A program made the translations under genes and the position numbers. From NCBI GenBank assembly GCA_964432835.1, contig CAYSPA010000061.1, positions 1 through 6,958 of the forward strand: DNA of 6,958 nt. The letters run 5' to 3'. The notes under the pieces are model-generated. The model was not told where the DNA came from. It ran no database searches and saw only the letters and a list, made by a program, of their open reading frames with translations. Of the stretch, positions 1 to 4,018 are shown piece by piece. This DNA is from B18-G2 sp964432835. GTDB lineage: Archaea; Thermoplasmatota; E2; DHVEG-1; B18-G2. Numbering within the stretch: the stretch's first letter is position 1; every line of letters begins with the position of its first letter.

Positions 1-98
1 AGAATTTTGGACACAAAAATGTTAAATTCATTCCCATGATGAGAAGCTATCCAAAGAAGAGGAATGTGTATATAATCTATGGAGAAAAGAGAGGGTAA
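1..98 (+). CDS. C-terminal end of an unidentified upstream protein (partial)
   Basis: The frame beginning at base 3 is open from the window edge to a TAA at 96-98. It reads as a plausible basic protein tail containing KNVKFIPM, SYPKKRNVYIIYGEKRG and then stop. The alternating hydrophobic segment VYIIYGE looks like a terminal beta strand, but I cannot assign a family. Only about 31 residues are visible, so the start lies outside the window, unless translation begins at the internal ATG at 36. The next gene starts two bases after this stop, and its ribosome-binding site (GAGGGT, 91-96) lies over the last codons of this one. That is the usual layout of co-transcribed genes and supports this frame being real. 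The weak point is the short length, since a 30-codon open frame can occur by chance. Confidence 0.5.
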   Translation, partial: NFGHKNVKFIPMMRSYPKKRNVYIIYGEKRG

Positions 99-100
99 AG

Positions 101-610
101 ATGATGAAACGATCCACAAAATGGGTAATTACGTTGGTCTTTATTCTTCTGATAGCGTACTCTGGCTTTGTTACATACAGTTGGTTAGATGGAGAAAAGG
201 AAAAGAAAGATATGATGAGCTACGCTATCGCTATCTCTGATCTACCTTTAAGAGAGCTTGATGATATGGGATCCATGCTGGAATATCTGATAGAACACAG
301 TACGGATGAAGTTCTGAGGGAAAGAATTTCCGAGTATCGGTCCCACGCGAGAGCTCTATACTACTCATCGTCTATACTTTACACCTCAACCCAAGACGAA
401 AAGTACCGGGTTTTTAAAGATGCAATGAAAAATTTAGAAAACTTCTTTATAAGCGTAAACAATAGACCAGATATTAGAAAAATTATTGAAAACAACCTCG
501 ATACCCTGAAGCAAATGGAGAATATACTGGATACTATAGACAGGATAAACGATTTAACCATTCCAAACGCCGAGGAGCTTCTTGAACTTTCAGGGGAATT
601 GGAATTTTGA
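101..610 (+). CDS. Small membrane-anchored helical protein, function unknown
   Basis: This is a 169-aa protein with a short basic N-terminus (MMKRSTKW) and one hydrophobic segment at about residues 8-28 (roughly VITLVFILLIAYSGFVTY). It is either an uncleaved signal anchor or a signal peptide without a clear cleavage site. The remainder is charged and apparently almost all helical. Leucine/isoleucine spacing in residues 105-165 (LENFF, IRKIIENNLDTLKQMENILDTIDRI) suggests a helical bundle or coiled coil, probably outside the membrane. No catalytic motif is visible. GAGGGT at 91-96 is 4 bases from the ATG at 101 and 7 from the ATG at 104, so the second methionine may be the true start. It is probably co-transcribed with the gene ending at 98. 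Its stop lies 12 bases from a transposase remnant, so a lost or altered C-terminus is possible. I do not recognise the family. Confidence 0.75.
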   Translation: MMKRSTKWVITLVFILLIAYSGFVTYSWLDGEKEKKDMMSYAIAISDLPLRELDDMGSMLEYLIEHSTDEVLRERISEYRSHARALYYSSSILYTSTQDEKYRVFKDAMKNLENFFISVNNRPDIRKIIENNLDTLKQMENILDTIDRINDLTIPNAEELLELSGELEF

Positions 611-622
611 AGGGAAGTATGT

Positions 623-823
623 TCATCGGTCCTTCAGGGAAAGTATTTCCCACACAAATGTTCTACTTCTCTTTATGAAAGGTTCTATCGTGGAACAAAC
701 CCTCCTGAAAGACAGGCCAGAAAGATAGAGAAAAATGCTGTAGAGAATGGTCTCAACAGGTGTTCTTTCTTTTACAACGATAGATTTTTCTCTCAACGAT
801 TCTCTTAACAATTGCACCTCCAT
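623..823 (-). pseudogene. Insertion-sequence transposase, N-terminal remnant
   Basis: This is a 66-codon - strand frame from ATG (821-823) to TGA (623-625). It has a GAGGT ribosome-binding site at 830-834, nine bases upstream. The product contains RTPVETILYSIFLYLSGLSFRRV followed, after a short linker, by KRSRTFVWEI. This matches the helix-turn-helix N-terminus typical of archaeal DDE transposases of the IS6-like type, where a 'Y..GLS.R....L' helix precedes an 'RS...VW.W' recognition helix. Intact relatives are about 200-240 aa and carry the catalytic D-D-E residues after this point. None of that is present here, because the frame stops and the neighbouring gene begins 12 bases further on. 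The start and ribosome-binding site look intact while the catalytic part is gone, so I call it a deletion remnant. The exact IS family is uncertain. Confidence 0.65.
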
Positions 824-911
824 TTGGATATTACCTCAAACAGGGAAATGGGGTGCAAATTAATTTTATTCTTCAGGCTAATGTTGACAGCACCTTTGTT
901 TTGAGTTGTGT

Positions 912-1000
912 TATCCCGAAATTACTTCCTCCTGAATTTATCGGGGAAGGTGATTGGTGATGATAAACCCAAATCTCTCGGAGGAACTTAATTCGGGATA
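912..1000. repeat. 89-bp imperfect inverted repeat / potential long hairpin
   Basis: The arm at 912-932 (TATCCCGAAATTAC, then TTCCTCC) is the reverse complement of the arm at 980-1000 (GGAGGAAC, then TTAATTCGGGATA) at 18 of 21 positions. The three mismatches cluster in the middle of the arm. Pairing may continue outward for a few bases (TTGT at 906-909 against ACAA at 1003-1006). Inside the 47-base loop a second perfect 6-bp pair exists, TTTATC (937-942) with GATAAA (962-967), giving a nested stem. It could be a small non-autonomous element (MITE-like), the ends of a decayed insertion sequence, or a structured RNA. Its right half overlaps a possible small ORF. Confidence 0.55.
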
Positions 1001-1049
1001 CTACAAATTTTTCTGCTTTGTGCTAAAACTTTTGACCTTTAATTTCTAA
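960..1049 (+). CDS. Possible 29-aa small protein or 5' fragment of a lost gene
   Basis: An ATG at 960 opens a 29-codon frame ending in TAA at 1047-1049. Its main support is the ribosome-binding site GGTGAT (949-954), which is the core of the archaeal GGAGGTGATC consensus, five bases before the ATG. The product starts polar (MINPNLSEELNSGYY) and ends hydrophobic (KFFCFVLKLLTFNF), so it could be a small membrane peptide. The ATG also overlaps the TGA (958-960) of an upstream open frame in the arrangement TGATG, which often marks translational coupling. Against it are the short length, the lack of a recognised family, and its position within an inverted repeat in a decayed region. It may be only the start of a truncated gene. 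Confidence 0.25.
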   Translation: MINPNLSEELNSGYYKFFCFVLKLLTFNF

Positions 1050-1107
1050 ATATCGAACTGTGCCTCACAGCAAATTCTAGACAAAGGTAAAATAACAGTA
1101 AACAAAT

Positions 1108-1117
1108 GGAGCTGATC
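1108..1117 (+). promoter_or_regulatory. Strong ribosome-binding site setting the start at 1121
   Basis: GGAGCTGATC matches 9 of 10 bases of the sequence complementary to the 3' end of archaeal 16S rRNA (GGAGGTGATC). It ends three bases before the ATG at 1121; its GGAG core is nine bases from that ATG. The upstream in-frame ATG at 1106 overlaps this site and has no good site of its own, so translation most likely begins at 1121. Confidence 0.7.
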
Positions 1118-1120
1118 ACT

Positions 1121-1519
1121 ATGTCTCGATGGAGGATTAGCAAAAGTAAGGCGATAGAGCTACGAGAGTGGGCACTGGAGAAGAGTGGAGTCAAGAAGTT
1201 TCTGGATTCTCTACCCGAACTTCCCAAGAAAGGCGAAATAAAACCCGGACTGTATGTAAGTTACGAGATCGATGAAAGAGAACTCGATGGAGAGATCGAC
1301 TGGCCCGATATAGGTGTTGCCTGGGTATACGCAATACTTCCAGATGGGAAAAGAGAATACCTCGGCGAGGTTAGAGCCTATAATTGGGAAACCGTCTGGC
1401 TTTGCACAAAAGAACATGATGAGATAGATAATGCGGAAGAATGGTGGATGCAAATTAAAGAGAGTTATGAGAAACTCAAAAAAAGAGAAGAAAAAGGTTT
1501 CTTAAAGAGGATAAAATGA
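1121..1519 (+). CDS. Hypothetical 132-aa charged, tryptophan-rich protein
   Basis: The protein is soluble-looking, with no signal peptide and no membrane segment. It starts MSRWRISKSKAIELREWALEK, an amphipathic helical stretch. A central part rich in beta-type residues and aromatics follows (GLYVSYEIDE, DIGVAWVYAILPDGKREYLGEVRAYNWETVWL). The C-terminus is strongly charged and helical (EEWWMQIKESYEKLKKREEKGFLKRIK). Seven tryptophans in 132 residues is high. I do not recognise the family and see no catalytic signature. The start at 1121 is chosen over the in-frame ATG at 1106 because of the near-perfect ribosome-binding site at 1108-1117. A TATA-like TAAATAT at 1047-1053 could drive it. The gene stands alone between an insertion-scarred stretch and a toxin-antitoxin remnant, with 170 bases before the next gene, so it is probably accessory. 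Confidence 0.7.
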   Translation: MSRWRISKSKAIELREWALEKSGVKKFLDSLPELPKKGEIKPGLYVSYEIDERELDGEIDWPDIGVAWVYAILPDGKREYLGEVRAYNWETVWLCTKEHDEIDNAEEWWMQIKESYEKLKKREEKGFLKRIK

Positions 1520-1689
1520 TTTCATCTGATTGTAAGAAAGGATGTTGCGATTGATTTCGCGATACTGTGTGCAAAAAATTAGGTGCTTAATGCTATGGCA
1601 ATCTCAAGTTAGTGGAATATCTATCGTTTCAAGATATGTGAAAGAAAGAACGGAATGAAGATGGAGATAAAATTCAGGGTGGTAGAAGA

Positions 1690-1992
1690 ATGAATAAAGA
1701 AGAGATCTTAAGGAAGATAAGAGAGAATAGGGAAAAGATAAGTAGTTTTGGCGTTAAGAGGATAAGGATCTTTGGCTCTGCAGTAAGGGGTGAGACGAGC
1801 GAGGATAGCGATGTTGATATCGTTGTGGAATTTGAGAGAGGCAAAGCAACTTTCAGGAATGTTTGTGGTCTCGTTGATTTTCTTGAAGAACTCTTTGGCA
1901 GGAAAGTTGATATTTTAACTCCTGATGGAATTGAATCTATAAGGATAAAGCATACCAAAGAAAAGATAAAAAGGGAGGTCAAATATGCCTAA
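1690..1992 (+). CDS. mntA: MntA-type nucleotidyltransferase (antitoxin of the MntA/HepT system)
   Basis: This 100-aa protein is a minimal nucleotidyltransferase of the DNA polymerase-beta fold. The signature is complete: G29-S30, R33-G34 and S40-D41-V42-D43 in the order GSxxRGxxxxxSDxD. A third acidic residue, D74, sits in KVDIL. The two aspartates D41/D43 plus D74 would hold the catalytic metals. In characterised relatives MntA transfers AMP from ATP to a tyrosine of the HepT RNase toxin and so neutralises it. The length is normal and nothing key is missing, so the enzyme is probably active. The ribosome-binding site GGTGGT (1678-1683) lies six bases before the ATG. The stop overlaps the start of the HepT-like frame by 8 bases, as is usual for this pair. 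The partner is truncated, so this is now an antitoxin without its own toxin. Confidence 0.9.
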   Translation: MNKEEILRKIRENREKISSFGVKRIRIFGSAVRGETSEDSDVDIVVEFERGKATFRNVCGLVDFLEELFGRKVDILTPDGIESIRIKHTKEKIKREVKYA

Positions 1993-2080
1993 GCGAGGAG
2001 ACAGAGAGTTTCTGATGGATATGCTCATCGTCTGTGAGAGGATGATTGGGTTGGGAAATGTAAATACGCTGCACAATTGA
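1985..2080 (+). pseudogene. hepT: HepT-like toxin (DUF86), truncated N-terminal fragment
   Basis: An ATG at 1985 inside the end of mntA (shared bases ATGCCTAA) opens a 31-codon frame to TGA at 2078-2080. The first 20 residues, MPKRGDREFLMDMLIVCERM, match the opening of HepT/DUF86 proteins: a basic 'MP.R..REFL.DML..CERI' first helix. After this the similarity ends (IGLGNVNTLHN, then stop). Intact HepT proteins are about 110-140 aa and end with the RNase motif R-x4-6-H that includes the modified tyrosine. None of this is present before the convergent tkt gene ends at 2138. I looked for a continuation in other frames between 2040 and 2137 and saw none, so a deletion is more likely than a frameshift. 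The toxin is presumably inactive. Confidence 0.7.
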
Positions 2081-2137
2081 ATCTTTCATTCACTTTGGAA
2101 TGCACCGCCGGACGCCGCCCACAAAACATCCCAAAAC

Positions 2138-3082
2138 CTATCCCTTCACCAATTCCTCCGCTGTTTTGATGATGTTTTCTCTTGATAGACCATACTTTCT
2201 GAGAAGTTCGTATGGCTCTCCGGATTCGCAGAATACATCCCTGATTCCTATCATTCTGAACCCGACATTTATTCCTCTTTCCATGAGAAACTCGGATATT
2301 GCGCTTCCAAGACCACCTATTACAGAATGCTCCTCAGCCACGATAATTCTGCCCGTATCTCTCGCTGACCTGAGAACAGCTTCTCTGTCAAATGGTTTTA
2401 TGGACCACATATCCAAAACTCTGGCAGATATTCCCTTCTTCTCAAGCTCCTCCGCCGCCTTTACGGCTTCGTAGAGCATGGTTCCATGAGCTAGAATTGC
2501 TATATCATCTCCATCTCTCACCTCTACCGCTTTTCCTATCCCTATATCCTCGATCTCCTTTTTATCATAAATCACATACATCGCTTCCCTGCCTATTCTT
2601 GCATACATCGGCCCATAGTTCTCGGCCATAAGTTCAGCTATTCTCCCTGTCTGGTATGGATCGCTTGGAGCAAAGACCTTCATGTTCGGCAGTACCCTCA
2701 TTAGAGCGAGATCCTCGAGCATCTGATGGCTGACTCCATCTTTACCAACGCTCAATCCCGCGTGGGTAGCGAAAAGTTTGACATTCATATTTGAATAAGC
2801 GACACACATCCTTATCTGGTCGTATGTTCTTCCGGGAACGAACACGGAGAATGTACTTGCAAACGCTATCTTTCCGCAAGACGCAAGACCTGCAGCTACG
2901 GAAATCATGTTTGCCTCTGCTATACCCATGTTGAAGAATCTCTCTGGAAACCTCTGTCCGAATTTGTATGTCTTTGTGGATTTTGATAGGTCAGCATCGA
3001 GTACAACGAGATTCGGATATCTCTCTCCGAGTTTTATGAGGGTCTCTCCATAAATATCTCTGGGATTAATCTTCTCCTCCAT
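2138..3082 (-). CDS. tkt: Transketolase, C-terminal subunit (split enzyme)
   Basis: This 314-aa protein carries the pyrimidine-binding (PYR) domain and the C-terminal domain of transketolase. With its N-terminal partner it transfers two-carbon ketol units between sugar phosphates in the non-oxidative pentose phosphate pathway, in the cytoplasm. Visible family features are LDADLSKST (residues 28-36) and the GIAEANM segment with the cofactor-activating Glu56. Others are THAGLSVGKDGVSHQ with His107 and His119, and VFAPSD (136-141). The length is normal for split archaeal enzymes. The ATG at 3082 is chosen over the in-frame ATG at 3115 because GGAGG lies six bases before it and the sequence after it (EEKINPRDIYGETL) is where relatives begin. 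It overlaps the N-terminal gene by 17 bases, so translation is probably coupled. It converges on the mntA-hepT region, with 57 bases between. DXP synthase or a pyruvate dehydrogenase E1 half are less likely alternatives. Confidence 0.93.
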   Translation of the reverse strand: MEEKINPRDIYGETLIKLGERYPNLVVLDADLSKSTKTYKFGQRFPERFFNMGIAEANMISVAAGLASCGKIAFASTFSVFVPGRTYDQIRMCVAYSNMNVKLFATHAGLSVGKDGVSHQMLEDLALMRVLPNMKVFAPSDPYQTGRIAELMAENYGPMYARIGREAMYVIYDKKEIEDIGIGKAVEVRDGDDIAILAHGTMLYEAVKAAEELEKKGISARVLDMWSIKPFDREAVLRSARDTGRIIVAEEHSVIGGLGSAISEFLMERGINVGFRMIGIRDVFCESGEPYELLRKYGLSRENIIKTAEELVKG

Positions 3083-3944
3083 CTCCCTCCTCCAGTATCC
3101 TTTTTTCTGCCTCATCTAACTCTCTCATTGCCATCTTATACTCCTCATCATTCGGCGCAACGCCGTGGAATCTCAGATTCCCTTCCATGAACGATACCCC
3201 TTTACCCTTGACGGTTTTCATTATTATCATCGTGGGTTTTCCATTCTTGAGAGAACAAGCTTCATCAAGCGCATCCAGAATCTGTTTGAAATCGTGACCG
3301 TTGATCTTCATAACATTCCATCCAAAGGCTTCCCATCTCTTCTCTATCGGCTCAAGCCCGTATATCTCTTCAGTCGTTCCATCTATCTGCAGTTCATTCC
3401 TGTCAAGAAGGGCAATGAGATTATCGAGTTTATAGTGCGATGCTATAGATGCTGCCTCCCAGATTTGACCCTCCTCACTCTCTCCATCCCCGATGAGAAC
3501 ATAGACATGATAGTCTTTCTTATCCAGTTTTCCTGCCAGAGCTACGCCAACTCCAAATGATAAACCCTGTCCAAGAGAACCAGTAGCTACTTCAACACCA
3601 GGAGTACTAACTGCGGGATGACCCTGCAGCATGGCGCCGACCTGCCTAAGCTTGAGCAATTCTTTTTCATCAAAATACCCACACTGCGCGAGAACTGCAT
3701 AGAGCGCTGGAGCTGCATGTCCCTTGCTCAGAATGAATCTATCTCTATCGGGGTCTTTCGGGTTTTTGGGGTTGTGTCGCATGTGATGATGGTAGAGAGC
3801 AACTATCGCATCGACGGCAGAAAGAGAGCCACCGGGATGACCTGATCTTGCTCTGTAAGTCATCTCTATGATCCACTTTCTGGCTCTTACTGCCAGAAGT
3901 TCCAGATGTTTTATCAATTTTCTATCGTGTTCGTGTCTCTTCAT
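3066..3944 (-). CDS. tkt: Transketolase, N-terminal subunit (split enzyme)
   Basis: This 292-aa protein is the thiamine-diphosphate (PP) domain half of transketolase. Conserved elements are SGHPGG with His36, DRFILSKGHAAPALY with His76 and GSLGQG (122-127). The metal/cofactor signature starts at GDGE (152-155, Asp153) and ends at Asn183 in LDRNELQIDG. FHGVAPND with His260 follows near the C-terminus. It is inactive alone and must pair with the product of the overlapping downstream gene, which supplies the activating Glu. The ATG at 3944 is preferred to an in-frame GTG at 3968. GGTG and AAGGA precede the ATG, and the TATA box at 3990-3996 predicts transcription starting close to 3968. No ribulose-phosphate epimerase, isomerase or transaldolase gene lies in the window. 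Confidence 0.93.
   Translation of the reverse strand: MKRHEHDRKLIKHLELLAVRARKWIIEMTYRARSGHPGGSLSAVDAIVALYHHHMRHNPKNPKDPDRDRFILSKGHAAPALYAVLAQCGYFDEKELLKLRQVGAMLQGHPAVSTPGVEVATGSLGQGLSFGVGVALAGKLDKKDYHVYVLIGDGESEEGQIWEAASIASHYKLDNLIALLDRNELQIDGTTEEIYGLEPIEKRWEAFGWNVMKINGHDFKQILDALDEACSLKNGKPTMIIMKTVKGKGVSFMEGNLRFHGVAPNDEEYKMAMRELDEAEKRILEEGDGGED
3089..3093 (-). promoter_or_regulatory. Ribosome-binding site for the transketolase C-terminal gene
   Basis: On the - strand this reads GGAGG, six bases before the ATG at 3082, within GGAGGAGGGAG. It lies inside the last codons of the N-terminal half-gene, in the stretch encoding LEEGDG. It supports 3082 rather than 3115 as the start. Confidence 0.65.
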
Positions 3945-3989
3945 TTCCTTTAACACCAAACAGCCCACAGCGGATATTTACAATACATG

Positions 3990-3996
3990 TATATAA
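3990..3996 (-). promoter_or_regulatory. Archaeal TATA box of the transketolase operon
   Basis: On the - strand the sequence reads CTAATC-TTATATA-CATGTATTG. TTATATA fits the archaeal TATA element. About 25 bases downstream lies position 3968, giving a leader of roughly 24 bases before the ATG at 3944. A 10-bp perfect palindrome, ATACATGTAT (3983-3992), overlaps the end of the box. It could be a repressor site at the polymerase entry point, although short AT palindromes also arise by chance. Confidence 0.55.
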
Positions 3997-4018
3997 GATT
4001 AGTCTTTTTGTCAAGTGC

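Larger units (their letters stand above)
611..1105. other. Gene-poor, insertion-scarred stretch
   Basis: About 495 bases lie between the membrane protein and the next intact gene without a full-length coding region. From left to right the stretch holds the N-terminal transposase remnant on the - strand (623-823), an AT-rich spacer (about 840-905), an imperfect inverted repeat (912-1000) and a possible 29-codon ORF (960-1049). A TATA-like TAAATAT at 1047-1053 lies about 70 bases before the 132-aa gene that starts at 1121. There is a 6-bp perfect palindrome, GGGAAA-GTA-TTTCCC, at 637-651 inside the remnant. I see no tRNA, no CRISPR repeat and no T-run that makes a convincing terminator. Confidence 0.6.

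Noticed and set aside
71..76. TATAAT resembling a bacterial -10 element before the gene at 101
   Set aside because: No matching -35 box lies upstream, the other signals are archaeal, and the bases fit as codons of the frame ending at 98.
637..651. GGGAAA-GTA-TTTCCC palindrome as a terminator or operator
   Set aside because: It has a short stem and no T-run, and lies within the transposase remnant. Probably coincidental.
1039..1453. - strand frames opposite the 132-aa gene
   Set aside because: The + strand frame has a near-perfect ribosome-binding site and balanced protein composition. The opposite frames look like reading shadows.
1542..1658. A 38-codon + strand frame starting MLRLISRYCV
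   Set aside because: It has only a weak AAAGG immediately before the ATG, no protein-like pattern and no recognised family. It is probably chance in the spacer before mntA.
2101..2120. GC-rich patch after the tkt stop as a hairpin terminator
   Set aside because: The bases form a short direct repeat (CGCCG-GA-CGCCG) and not a clear inverted repeat. The only T-rich bases are two TTTT runs on the - strand at 2122-2136, too weak to call.
2100..2474. 124-codon + strand frame opposite the transketolase C-terminal gene
   Set aside because: It is antisense to a clearly conserved gene, has no similarity or ribosome-binding site, and is a shadow of the real frame.
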